From positions 6,229,501 to 6,293,500 of the forward strand of contig OY747705.1 of assembly GCA_963556495.2 (NCBI GenBank): DNA of 64,000 bases, written 5' to 3'. This DNA is from Valencia hispanica. Lineage: Eukaryota; Chordata; Actinopteri; Cyprinodontiformes; Valenciidae. Shown piece by piece: positions 12,506 through 24,680 of this stretch. Both the position numbers and the translations under genes were made by a program. The notes beneath the pieces are model-generated. The model was not told the DNA's origin. It was given only the letters and a program-made list of their open reading frames with translations, and did not search any database. Every line of letters begins with the position of its first letter. Position 1 is the stretch's first letter.

Positions 12506-14032
12506 CGGGTCCAGTTCAGCACAAAGATCTAATAAGACTGCTTTATGGAATCTACACTGGGTCCCCCATCCAGATGCTTCCAGTGGCGTGATCTACAATG
12601 AGATTGGGGACCAAAATGGACAAATGTGCAAGACAGTTACGTTGCAGCAATGGGCTCCGCATGAGCAGAGAACGAGGTACAGTTGTTTTTGCGCTGCTGA
12701 TTTGGTTGTATTTACCCAGAATGCCCTGCACTACAGTCCACTTCATGCATCATGCCCCAGCCCACTTGGCATTCACATATGGAATTGAACCGCACCAGAG
12801 TTGAGACGGTTCGGTTGTGTGTTTACACCTCCCTAAACGAAGTGGACTTTCTGGGTAAACCAACTAGAGCTCGATTAAAACATACTGAATGTGGCGGGTG
12901 TGAATGCACCCTTAATTATGACCTTACAAAGGTGGAAAGCATAGAACTGACAGGAGATTTTTTTGTTGTTGTTTCATCATTTCATTTCATCAAATAAAGT
13001 AGTGTAAGCAGGCATAGCCAATACCTGGAAAGATTATTTAAATGATCACAATGTTGTGTAATCTGTCAGTGTTAATGATTAGAAATTGTTTTAACAAGTC
13101 TTTGCCCATATTTGAGAATAAAACATGTTTATCACTTTTGAGTTGTTTTGACAGTTCGACAGCTTAGTTTCCCAGCTGTACCTGAATGTGGCATGCACAG
13201 GTGTTACTGCGACATTATTAGACAATAAGACAAAAACCAATTAGGGAAGATTTTTGATTGACTAAATGTTAACAATGTGGAAGAAACCTGTCCAAAAACA
13301 ATGCTCTCTGGAACCCTATAATGTCACCACAGTATATTATTCTATACACAAAAAAGCCTAAACTCTATTTTGCACTGACTTAATCAGGCTGCGGAGAAAG
13401 AGGCAGGAAAGCAGGGATTTATTACAGATTGGGTCTTTTTCATCTCCTTTTTTCCAGTGTGTATATTGCACGGTGACGTGGCTCCTGCTGAGTTTATTAG
13501 CTGTAATGCATTTCTTCCTTTTGCTTTGATCATTGCAATGTTTTCCAGGATTGCATGAGATTCATGTCAAACATCTTCTGTTCTTTATCCTCTTTCCTAT
13601 TTTAATCTTACCTAGAATTAAGTACAAGTTTGCCCATATAAAGAAATCCACAATGAACTCAATTCTTGCTCAAATACAGGTATTACTGCATTGTTTGTTA
13701 AAGCGGCAACTTTAATAAATTCTATTTTCATATGTATGAATTATGTGGTGTTATGGTTTGTTATTGAATGGTCCTAAATTATTCTAAGTCCCACTTTTAC
13801 TATAGATTGTTCCATTGTAATGTATGTAAACTGAGCAATTATTACAAGGTAAGAACAAAAAAAATGCTTTGCAACAGATTACATGTGTTAGAAGGAAGCT
13901 ATTTGTTGTAGTTTATTTTCCTATTAAGGCCCTCGGGCTATCCTGCATACATCTAACAATGCCCTGAGTAAACCTTAATCTCCCTGCACCATTTTGCAAT
14001 ACGTTTTTTTCTTTTCTGACAAAATGATCCCT
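12506..14032. other. No recognised gene
   Basis: AT-rich sequence with short frames only. I see no domain and no repeat family. Confidence 0.5.
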
Positions 14033-14712
14033 TTTTTAACTTTTTATTTAGTTTTAATTTACATTACAATCAAATAAACTTATTTTTGTGATACATAGCA
14101 ACGATGTACAAACACAGTACCACATTGCATCACTATAATACATATAAATGTAACACAGAACAAGAAGATTAGAAAATAACTAATCCAATTGCCATTTAGC
14201 CCCCCCCCACTACTCCAACCCACCCCCCACAACTCTGATACAATCATCCACCAACACAAACACACACACACACAGACACACACACACACACACACACACA
14301 CACCATACCTCTAAACCTAACTAGTAAAGCTCACATTGTATGGACCTGGCAAAATGTCCACACAACGCAGGTGGCCTGTCAAAGGTTGGGCTCCACAACA
14401 ATATACAAACATACTCACACATATGCACACACACACACACACTCATACACACACTCACGGTCATCATCTCATAGAAAGGCAAAGCCTTTATTAATAGTCC
14501 TAGCTGTGTCCTGTCCGATGTAATCATTCATGGGTTTATATATTTGAAAAAATGAGTTGATATTCTCATGTGCAACATAGGTTAATCTCTCTAGAGATAA
14601 TAATGAAAATGTATTATTGAACCAGTCTGGAATTGAAGATTCGGATTCTTCTGACCAATGTTGTAGGATGGTTAGCCTTGCACAATATATTAAAATATTG
14701 ATAATAATTTTG
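14033..14712 (-). mobile_element. 5'-truncated L1-type LINE
   Basis: The minus-strand open frame from about 14702 to a stop near 14488 reads LTILQHWSEESESSIPDWF, then LERLTYVAHENINSFFQIYK. This is the pattern of the C-terminal segment of fish L1 ORF2. It has no ATG. Downstream on the minus strand comes a TG-rich 3' UTR, which includes the CA arrays at 14256-14302 and 14421-14455. The end near 14033-14065 reads AACTAAATAAAAAGTTAAAA, which looks like a polyadenylation signal with a short A-rich tail. Confidence 0.7.
14256..14302. repeat. (CA)n microsatellite
   Basis: CA repeat with one GA interruption, inside the L1 3' UTR. A second, weaker CA array lies at 14421-14455. Confidence 0.9.
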
Positions 14713-16634
14713 TATAATGCCTTAAACTTTAAGGGTTTTTAAGGGTTTTTCTGAAACACTTTTTGCAATATTGCTTAAACTGCTCATCACATGCCGATAG
14801 CAACCACTAAATTAGTTGTTTTGTCCGAAAAACAAATAATTTTAATTGCCTCTAAAGCGTACAGTACTGGAAAAAACCTTATCCAATCGACTCCCCGGCT
14901 GATAACTGTGCCCTGCCTCCTCCTCGGTTCCTCCTAAGTATATTCAAAATCAGAGCAAGAAAGGCTCCAGTCATGGAAGCTCTAAATATATATAAAAAAA
15001 AATATAAAAAATACAGTTAAACCAAAATGTAGCAATCTGTATTCTACACTGGCTGGTGGGCTGCTAGCTCATCATCAGTCTAACTGCAATCAGCTTTTCT
15101 TGATAGCCCAAGATTACTTTGAACACATATCAAAATAACACAGAAAAGTCCAACTTGTAATGTAATATACAGAGAAATATAACTTTAAAAACAATCACAT
15201 TAATTGTTTTTAAGGTTGATAATAATGTCAGATGAATTTTGAATTACGTGTGAATGAGCCATGATACTGTTAGCTGATTGAAGCTACACAGCGCCAGTCC
15301 ACGCATGAACCCTCGGGAACAAGCATTGCGTGTTCCTGTATTTCGGAGGCGTGGCTTAGGGAGGGAGCCTGAAGAAAGGGGGCTGGACTTTTTGTTTTAT
15401 TTTGTTTTTTTAAATACAGCTTGCTCGAACAGCTTTTTCAAAATCTCCTACCCCACCTCTAAATCTTCAGTTGGTAACTTTAACATACTTTGGAGAGGTT
15501 TAAAATACAGGTGATCATTCTTGATATGATTTCACATACATCCAACTTAATAATGTTGCGTCTTTGAACATGACCACATTAAATGAACATATGTAAATGT
15601 TTGCTGTTTACATTGTTTACACATTGCAGAGCAGTTCTTATCATATTTTATAGTTTTAGTTTTAGTTGATATGGTGTAGTTTACAATTTATGTATGATTT
15701 TAAATTGAGTTTAATGTGATTTAGAACTGCAACACATTTATTTTGGGTTGAGCACAATTACTTTCTATTGTTCATCTGTTATTTTAGTACAAAGATAATG
15801 TTCCCAAGATTGCTTACTTTTCAAAGTTGTTAAGCTCCTTAATTAAAGCAAATTATGATAAATAAAGGAAATCTTTTTCTGAAATGAGCCTCTTAAATGT
15901 AGTTGTCCTTTCTTATTTAAATGTTCTTATTTGTCACATAACTCCAACTAGAACATCTGACAGAAATTAAGCATCCAGAAAGAGTAACTATTTATGCGTT
16001 AGTTTCATCTGTTTTATGTTTGTTGGTAATATTTTTGCCTGCTTTGTAGTTTTTCTATTTCCCAAAATCATACTGGAATACTAATGACATGGGGTATTAA
16101 AGAGGCCAGGAATCAAGAATTTAAGCAAAATAAACATACGTTAATGATGTTATTGGCTCTTCTTTAGATCCTCCCAACAGCAGGGCATTTTCCCATCTTG
16201 TCTTGGCAGACTTAACTAAATGTATTGGCAATAACGAAAACCCTACAGAGAAGCAGCCCTCCTGATATAAACTGGTGTTAATGGGCTTGGTCGCAGCTTT
16301 CAGTACTATGCTTTTCCTACCGAAAATCATATTTGGGGACGAAATGTACTCCTAGATGTGCACTTGAGTGTTTCATTTAATGGTGAGTGTATTAGACATT
16401 TATAAATGTCGTGGTCAGATCTGATAGACCAAAACGGCTAGCTGGGATCACTAGGAATGGCACTTCTAAAATATTTTTATCACCCCTATTTCTCTAAAAG
16501 TGTGGTGGAAGGGACTTATATAGGTGGAGTCTGAAGTTTGTTGGTGCCCACCAGAACCTAAGATGATAAAGATTGGAAGTTGCATAAATAATCAATTTCT
16601 ATAATACCATCAACCCAGTTGATGCAGAACTTTA
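14713..16634. other. No recognised gene
   Basis: AT-rich, with short frames only and no family recognised. Confidence 0.5.
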
Positions 16635-17005
16635 TCCATCCAGTCATTGTATATACCCACTTAACCTTGCAGATTCACATGGGGGCTGTTGCCTATCTGC
16701 ACTAGTCATTGGGTGAGAAAAAAGGCACACCCTGGACTGGTCACCAGTCCATCACAGGGCAACATAGAGACTCACAGGGCAAACAGCAATGCTTGGACAC
16801 ACCTTAGGATAATATAGAGAGACCAATTAATCTAATTGTCATGTTTAGTAGACTGTGGAAGAAAACTGGAGTACCCAAGGAGAACCCACTCTTGCACAGG
16901 TAGAACATTCAGTCTCCACTGAGAAACCCCCCTAGGCTAGGATTCAAACCCAGCACCCTCTTGCTGCAGTACAATTAGGTGCTACCGTCTGCGCCACCGT
17001 GCGTC
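16635..17005 (-). mobile_element. tRNA-headed SINE, copy 2
   Basis: Minus-strand copy of the SINE at 6219-6595. The head (GACGGTAGCACC on the minus strand, complement of about 16981-16992) is at the right end. The ATCC-type tail is at 16635. It is more diverged than copy 1. Confidence 0.8.
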
Positions 17006-18109
17006 CTGCATCGTTCATAATGGAAGAAATTTGATGTGGCAGTGACAAAGTACTATTAGCTGTCCTAAAACGGTTTCTGAAAACTAACTTAACTTTGGCT
17101 TAAATAAAAAGCAACTTAGTGGTAGAGTTCACATTAACATCCCACTTCATTCACAAGTTGAGGTGCTGAAGACTATTCCAAGAAATGTTGGAGTGTGGCT
17201 CAGAGGCACAGGAAAGGATGCCAAGATCCAAAATAATGCCCCAGCTCGGCAGCGCTGATTACTAAGTGATCACATGTAGAAGTGTCTTTTTCCGGTTGGA
17301 TCTCGATTGTAGTATCAAAAAGGTTATAGCTCATTGCATGCTTGGTGGAGTTGTGCTAATTACCTCTACATTTTTGGAGGATAGCCAATCTGGAAGATGT
17401 TCATCTTACAGTGTCAGAGACTTTGGAGAATAAATCCCTGCATTTCTCCTGAAGCTGAACGGCTGTAAAGATCACTTCAGCTGTGCTTTGGTTCTCTCTA
17501 ATCCAATCACTCTCTTCTGATGATGAAAAAAATGACTAAGACTAGAAACCCAATTTACCTAATGACTAATGCTGTATGTAGTTATACAACCAAGACGGTG
17601 CTTTTCATTTTTATAACCTCCTTTATGCAGCAGGTATCAGTGCAGGGGTAATGCCGGGCATTGTGTCTTCCACAAGGTCACTTTGATAAATGGACTGGAG
17701 ATGCCAGGGATTGAACTACTGGCCTTTGAATTGGTCCATGAACGCTCTATCTTCTTAGCCACATCTGTTCCATCAGCTGTGGTTTTTGGCCAGGTGGCTG
17801 GACATATGTTCCTGTAAATGCTGCTTAGTTCATATTTGTCACGTTTAATGCCACTCCAATGACAACAAAAGCTCATTCCAGCCTCCTTACCAAATTTCCA
17901 CATAACGGGAATAACTTTTTTCATTATTTTTGGCCTATATGAAGATCTCTTTGAATTTTGTATTTAAAAAGTTTAAAAAGCTTATTTTAATAGAAAAAAA
18001 AAGTCATGACATTCACATTATCCTGCTTAGGGAATTTCCAGTCATGTACATTTGTATATAAAATATTTTTTTTAAATATCATTTAAAGATGTTTAGAGTA
18101 AAGACAAAT
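17006..18109. other. No recognised gene
   Basis: A 95-codon minus-strand frame (17637-17924) has no recognisable domain. Nothing else stands out. Confidence 0.5.
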
Positions 18110-18820
18110 GCAGTTTTTTAATAATGAGCTCCTTTATGTGGGGGAAATAAAAACCAAAAAAAAGTTTGCTCCCCTTGTGAAAACTTTTATTAATATGATT
18201 GATCACGTTTTTATTGGGTGGATTTCAGTAGCCACACCCAGGCCTGTTTACGGCTAGACAGATGGAATCAAGACTTCTATTAAGTAGAAGCTTTCTTACA
18301 TCATGAGAAGGGCTGAAAGATCTCAAAAGCAACACATATCACGTAAAGAAATCCAAGAACAGATGAGAAGCGACATTTCAAAGTTATACTAAGAGCATAT
18401 CAACAACCCATATAGGAGGTCAGAAAAGAATCAGGAACATCTAAAGCACTGCAGGCCTCCCCTGGCTCAGTTAAGGTGCTCCTGGGGCAGAAACAGGACC
18501 CATGGTCAGGTTTCAAAATTAAAACCACAGCGGATCAAGAAGAACTGGAAGGCTCCCATTTGTCAATAATCATTTTGATGATCTCTGAGACTTTTTGTAA
18601 AACAAAAGTATGTGGACCAATGAGACAAAAGCAGAACTTCTAAGACGATGTTCCTCCCATTGTATTCCTAACATTTTTGAAGGAGAACATCATACCTACT
18701 GTTGAATGTGTAGGTTGTAATGTCATAATGACACCTTGAATTCTGCTCTTTACCAGAAGATCCTGATGGAGCATCTACTGCCATTCGTGTTCGATGTTAA
18801 GCTCAAGCACACTTTTTAGG
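18110..18820 (+). mobile_element. Tc1-like fossil, family C, copy 1
   Basis: The stretch contains remnants typical of one fish Tc1 family: CACACCCAGGCCTG, AAAGAAATCCAAGAACAGATG (start of the transposase gene, about 18347), AAGCACTGCAGGCCTC, GAGACAAAAGCAGAAC and GAACATCATACCTACTG. No usable frame remains, and the 3' part with the last catalytic residues is missing. A second copy of the family is spread over 34039-39350. Confidence 0.75.
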
Positions 18821-20940
18821 TTTAAGGGGAAATCATGGTTGATATGAGTTTACCTGCTGAACAGGTGGTGATAGGCCAATGACAGACAACGGCAGGTTTA
18901 AAATTAAATAAAAAAACTGTTCTTTAAAAACCTTGTAGGTATCTTTATATAAAATATCAGGCTCATTTTTATTTAACGTTTGCCTCCTCTTGTTGCCCAA
19001 AAAACCTTGTAGAGTTAATTTTCTTTATTTGCCCTTTTAACACTGAAATAAATCTGCCACTGAAAATATAGTATAATGTGTTTTAAATGATTGGAAAGAA
19101 TCAAATTATAGAGAGGAGGCTATTTGCCTTTTCATGTCATTATCAGAAACATATTTTTCCTAATTTAATCTGACTGTCATGCTCTTACTGTTTACAAACC
19201 TTTGAATTAAATAGTGAAGAACAGTATTTTTTGCACCAATTTACATATTCTTTAGAAAATAATTGCAGATTAAATTATTGGACTGTGTCTTTTTTGCTTG
19301 TAAGGAGCAGAGCTCCTCTAAATGTTGTTTACTAGCAACATCTCCCTCTTTGTCTGGTTAGTTGTGCTTTTTGGATGTAAAACATTGCAGCTCTGCTTCA
19401 GTTTTATGATGAGGGCCTGATTTTCTTAGGCCAGCTTAATAACAACAACACTAATTTGCCTAGTAATGGTACTGTAGATATTATAGCTGCTGTGTAACTA
19501 TAAGTGTAACACAACCTCATTTATTTTAGACATCCATAATCTGAACTAAAAATAAAATGTTTACCATGTTGTGCTTGTACTGTTCAGCAACAGGTAACAC
19601 AATAAACACACGTGTCAACACATGGAGGCGCTAAAAGTTTTTTTTTTCTGTGCCAATAAAATGTTTCACTCTTCAAACTTTTTTTAAACCTACATAGAGA
19701 CAGACAATAATGTGAACTACAACTTTTAAATGGATTCTTATTTTTGTTTTAGACAGTTTTACCACATATTTGACCTTCTTAAAAGGACTCCAATGTTAAA
19801 AGCCAGTAGCATCTATAATTAAAAATCATACAACCTTCTTTTATTAAACTAAAAGTAGCAAAACAAAATATATTTATTAATAAATTTTGTTTAAACAGGG
19901 GACATAAACTGCAACCCTCAATATTTATTCAGGGTTTCTAGATTTCTTGAAACTTTCACAGTTGCCCCCCCCCCATGTGCAACATGGTAGCTCCGTATTT
20001 TTGTAGGTTTTGGATATAAATGATTAGAATAATGTCAGTGTTTTTCCTCGAGGCAAAATAGGTACATAAGCCAGGACATTGCCAATGATACAAAGACATC
20101 AGTTGGGGAAATCAAGCGGTTACTTTTTAGTTCCTTAAAGGCTTGCTTCTTGACAGTTTTTCATCTAAGTAGTTGGATGATTTCTGCCTCCCCTGTACAT
20201 CATAGTAACAGCAGATGTCTTGCCTCTGTGAATATGTCAAGATGTCAGTGCCCTGCACTCGTCTACACCCGCACATGTGTGCACATACACACACACACGC
20301 ACCCACGCACACACACAAAGAAAAAAATGCCCTTTAGAGCTAGTCTGTCAATCCAGGTATCAGTCAATATCAGTGTCCAGTAATGGAAAGGCTGATTTAC
20401 AGAGCGTGGATGCTGCCCAACTATTGATTTGTTGAGTTCTCGCTTTACTGAACATTCAGAGAATGGAGAAACGAAAAGAAAAGCTGTAGAGTGTTTAATT
20501 CCAAGAGAAAAATGAACAGCATTATAGGAAAATGCAACAAAGACCGTGAGGTAAAAGAAAGAAAAGCATGAGCATGAGTTTAAAAATATTTGTGTTGGGT
20601 TGGATTTTTAGATTTTTAACTGCTATGGATTCACTGGTGGTAGATGAACCCAACAGATCATCCAGACTGCTCCAAACTAAGTCAAACTGGGTATACTGGT
20701 GTAAAGATAAGCATGCACCATAAAGGCTGGCTTTCAGCAAAGACAAAACAAAAGGAAATCCAGAGTTGAAACAAGTGATGATCAAGCATATTTCAATGGA
20801 AGCTATAGATATTATGTTGGGGATATGTTAAAAAAATGCTGCAAGGTTCAGTGTTAGATGCTACCTACCATTTTTAATATAATTTTGGTATAACATATTT
20901 CCATAAAATAAGTTTTTTTTTTTTAAGTTTGATCTTGAAA
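18821..20940. other. No recognised gene
   Basis: AT-rich sequence containing a CA microsatellite (20283-20318). No coding or repeat family is recognised. Confidence 0.5.
20283..20318. repeat. (CA)n microsatellite
   Basis: Short CA array with CG interruptions. Confidence 0.85.
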
Positions 20941-20966
20941 TCCATCCATCCATCCATCCATCCATC
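20941..20966. repeat. (ATCC)n tetranucleotide run
   Basis: Six ATCC units. This matches the tail unit of the SINE family here, but no SINE body is recognisable beside it. Confidence 0.85.
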
Positions 20967-21250
20967 TGACCTTATGATGGTGAGATGTTAGAACAGATAA
21001 ACTAACATAAATGTTATTGTACCCAGTTATTCATTATGAAGATATTGAATTAGGCTTGTTGAAGTAATGTTTTTTTTAGGTCAAATGATAATGTAATTTC
21101 TACATACTGTAGAGTTTGAGCCAGTATTCAATTTTTGAACTCAAACCTTTCTTGGATTTCATATCCATGGTGTGTAAACCCAAAATCATTTATATTTCTG
21201 GGAGATTTAGGTTTTAAGTAATTTTTTGACCTCATCAACATGTTACTTCT

Positions 21251-21611
21251 GGGACTGTATGGTGGCACAGTTGGTAGCGTTGTTAACTTGGAGCAACACT
21301 GGGTTTGAATCCCACCCTGGGGTCTTTCTGCAGTGAGTTTGCATGTTCTCTCTGTGCATGCGTGGGTTTTTTCAGGGTACTCTGGCTTCCTCCCACAGTT
21401 TAAAACCATGACTGTTATGTTCATTGCTATTGCTAAATTACCTTTATGTGTGTATAAACCATATATGTGTGTGTATATCCTTGGTTGTGTCTCAGTGTTA
21501 TCCTTTGACCGACTGGCAACCTGTAAAGGGTGTACCCCACCCTCGGACCGCTGGAGATGGGCATCAGCCTCCACAATCCTGCAAGGGTAAATAGGTATAG
21601 ATGGAAGGATG
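21251..21611 (+). mobile_element. tRNA-headed SINE, copy 3
   Basis: The head GGTGGCACAGTTGGTAGCG and GGGTTTGAATCCC match the A-box and B-box regions of copy 1. The body has TTTGCATGTTCTCTCTGTGC, and the tail is GATGGAAGGATG. It appears full-length but diverged. Confidence 0.85.
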
Positions 21612-21654
21612 TTTCTTCTACCTGGATGAAAAATAGAGACTGAGGCCCACCTTG

Positions 21655-21830
21655 AATGTGAAAGAGAATTTGTGGTGGGAGCTAAAGATTAGTGCAACGG
21701 TGGAGCTCATCACCAAAGATGAATGGTCAGAAATACCAATGAAAAAATTTAACAAGCAGTTCAGCAAGTATGAGAGCGGGTTGAATGTTGTTGCAAAAGA
21801 AAAATCCAAACTATTAGTCAGTTACCCTAT
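21655..21830 (+). pseudogene. Tc1-like transposase C-terminal remnant
   Basis: The frame 21652-21876 includes ENLWWELKI (the region of the third catalytic Glu), then ITKDEWSEIPMKKFNKQFSK, the usual order at the end of Tc1 transposases. Nothing upstream is kept. It lies 40 bp after a SINE. Confidence 0.7.
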
Positions 21831-21894
21831 AGGCCCTGTGGACCCCTCAGCTGCTTTAGAAAAGGCATCTTGCTAGAATTCAAAAAGGAATACC

Positions 21895-22330
21895 AAGGTT
21901 TTTCTTCTTCTTTTTCTTACATCCTTATGGAATTTCAATTTTCAAATTCCTTATTACGCCTTTGTGACGTATTGCTGCGAATCCTCATTGGCACGCTTCC
22001 TGGATGTCTTTCCAAGCCCTTCTGCACATATCCTTTTTTCTTGCCTCAGCAGGGCATCTTCCTCTCCTCATCAAGTCTTCTCATCTGCTATGTTTCCTCT
22101 CTGCTCATCTTTTCTTAAGTTTTTCCTCTCTTGGCACTTCATCTGCGATTCACCCCTTGTCTTATCTGTTCTCCACTCCTCCAAACTCTCTTCTCCTCCA
22201 GGACTTCTTTCTCTCCAATCTTCTCAGAATGTCTCCAGACTTCCGCTGTCATTTTTACTTTTGGCTGCCATTCCTTTCTCAGTTTCTCACCCCTTGCCTT
22301 CTCCTCTCCTCATACTCCCTCTTGTCATGT
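21895..22330. repeat. Pyrimidine-rich low-complexity tract
   Basis: About 430 bp strongly enriched in C and T on the plus strand. The overlapping plus-strand frames of 82-139 codons here (21870-22423) have the Ser/Leu/Phe-rich composition expected from such a tract and are not likely genes. Confidence 0.7.
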
Positions 22331-22674
22331 CCCCCATGTGGTTCATGGATTATTAATCATCTTGTGGGCTGGAAGGCTGCTGTGACACTTTCTAGAAGTG
22401 TGACAGAAAGTCATCCACTATAAATTTGGTTCAAAGAGACCACAAGGGATTTTCCATTGGATGGTGAACTTCACCTCTCAAAGGTTAGGGCATTGATTAT
22501 CAACAAACTTAGAACAAAGCATAGATCGGCTACAAGGGTAGCTGGGTGCTAATATTATGTATAATAAGGAAATTTAGTACTCATAATTAAACTGGCTGAA
22601 GAAATTAGATATTTGGTAACAATGGTGACTGTCTACTGTTGTTACATGTTGGTCCAGGAGGAGTGAATGCTACA

Positions 22675-22847
22675 GGTCAGTGACTCGACGCAATCTGCTA
22701 GGTTTCCTTAGATAGAAAACTTTTAAACTGATTGGAATGTATTTATGATTGAACTGAAATTGCATTTCTTGTAAAGTGCCTTGAGATGACATGTATTGTA
22801 AATTGGCGCTACATAAATAAACTGAATTTAATTTAATTAACACTGGA
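22675..22847 (-). repeat. R2 short repeat, copy 2
   Basis: Reverse copy of R2: ACTCGACGCAATCTGCT at the left, AAGTGCCTTGAGATGAC and TTGGCGCTACATAAATAAAC towards the right, then AATTT-rich pentamers. Confidence 0.8.
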
Positions 22848-23207
22848 CCTGTTTTAGTATCCAGCTGACAGTCAGTTTTGGCTGACTGCAGATTATCTGG
22901 CAGCTGGCCAGAGAATACAACTAAACATCATATAAGAAATGTCTTGTAGAACAATTTCCCTTCAGGAATAAACTCTGCTACGGGTTGTAGCAGGTAAATG
23001 GTCACCTGTAAGCACTGGTCCTTCTAAAGAGAGACTTGTCAACTTCGGCTCTCTTCGGCTCCCTAACAAACACGGTTTTAACTGGTTTTAAATCGTTTTT
23101 TTATGACTAGTTTTAACCGATTTTAACACCACTGACTTTTAGCAACTTGTTTTTATCGGGGGAGTTTTTAATCCGAGCACGGACTACTTTTTATTTTGTC
23201 ATTCCTT

Positions 23208-24376
23208 CACTCACCTGTACCCCGGGATGTGATGGCTGTTTTAAATTAACACAGAAAGTTCTAGAGTTGGAGCAGAGGATCTCCATCAAATCCAGGACCA
23301 CGAGCACGACGTGGACCTCATCTTCGGCCGGCCTTTGCCGCCGCCAACAGTGCTTAGCTGGCAGACACAATTCCTTGCCAGCCCGGTGAAGCTGCGGAGG
23401 GGAAATCCATCGCTGGACTCGGACTGCTGAACACCGGAGGAGCAACAACAACTGCAGAGGAGGACTCCTGGTTCCATCTGGGGGCTAAGCCAAAAGCCCC
23501 CATCAGCTCAACACCGGTGCTCCAGGGTGTCTGGTCCATGGTCGGGCCCGGCCGCGGTGGGGGTGCCCGGAGCAGCCGCCACCGCTCTCCTTCACCCGGC
23601 CTACCATTGTCAAACCGCTTCGGTGCCCTGGAGCATGACTTTCCTCCTCTGACTGTCCCTTCGGCCGCCCTGAAACACCGCAGTTCCGCAGGACTGCCGC
23701 CCAATCCCTCCCAGCAGCCGGAGAAGCAGCCGGACTCCCGCAGCCCTCCACGTCGCACTAAACCCAGGACTCGCCGAGGAGTGCTCCACTACACCCCGAA
23801 CCCACGGAACGAGCCCTCGGTGCCGACTACACATCGCTGCAGTCCTGGGGGAAGCTAATCCGCCCAACATCCAGCAGGTCCTGGACCGTGAAAGATCCTC
23901 TGCCCAGCATCAACTTGTAGACCAGCCTCCCACCACGCTCATCATTGGAGACTCTATTATCAGTAAGGATGAGAGGAGCTGTCACACTGTGTTTTCCTGG
24001 AGCCACCGTAAAGGATATTGGTGAACAGATCCTGGACCAAATCCAACATCACCCATCTGTGAGTAGAATTATTATTCACGCTGGAACCAACGACATTCGT
24101 AAACGGCAGTCTGAACTCCTGAAGCTGGATTTTATTCATTTGTTTAATCTTTTAAAATACACACGTGTCTGTTTTTATTTCTGGCCCCACCCCCACTGTT
24201 GGCAGAGGTATTGGTCGTTTTAGCAGACTTTTATCTCTTAACACTTGGCTTTCCTCTGCCACCGTGATGCACAATATTGGTTTTATAGACAATTTTAACA
24301 TTTTCTGGGGCAGGAGTCAATTGTTTGACTACATTGACTACATCTTAATAGACAGGGTGCCCGCATGCTGGCAATG
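23208..24376 (+). pseudogene. L2 ORF1 (coiled coil + esterase domain), broken
   Basis: The frame 23147-23389 contains CDGCFKLTQKVLELEQRIS, a short Cys motif and heptad-like stretch. The frame 23517-23858 contains the Pro/Arg-rich linker with LSNRFGALEHDFPPL. Around 23937 the bases encode LIIGDSI in one frame, and after a shift GATVKDIGEQILDQI, then IIIHAGTNDIRKRQSELLKL (23945-24223). GDS and GTND match blocks I and III of SGNH hydrolases, the esterase type known in CR1/L2 ORF1 proteins. The last part is in another frame (24165-24377). Several frameshifts break it. Confidence 0.75.
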
Positions 24377-24680
24377 AGCCTGGCATGCCCTCGCCCCCCC
24401 TGTCTACCACACCAGCCCCAGCTGCACCTGCCCTCTCTGCCCCTTTCGCCACATCCTGATGTGCAGCTGGTCCCTGCTCCTACAAACTCAGTTCTGATTT
24501 TAACAGTAATTCACATATCGGACTTGGACCTTGCCCTAAATCATCTATACCCGTTATTATCAGCAGAGAGAGGACAAATAATAAAAAACGTAGCAAATGC
24601 AACTCTAATAATCTTAAACAGTTACCAAAAGTCCTACCCCCAGTAAATCAGACAGTCACTCCATCTCCAACCACTATTAA

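Noticed and set aside
22004..22423. 139-codon Ser/Leu-rich frame, possible membrane protein
   Set aside because: It is a consequence of a pyrimidine-rich tract; several frames are open at once.
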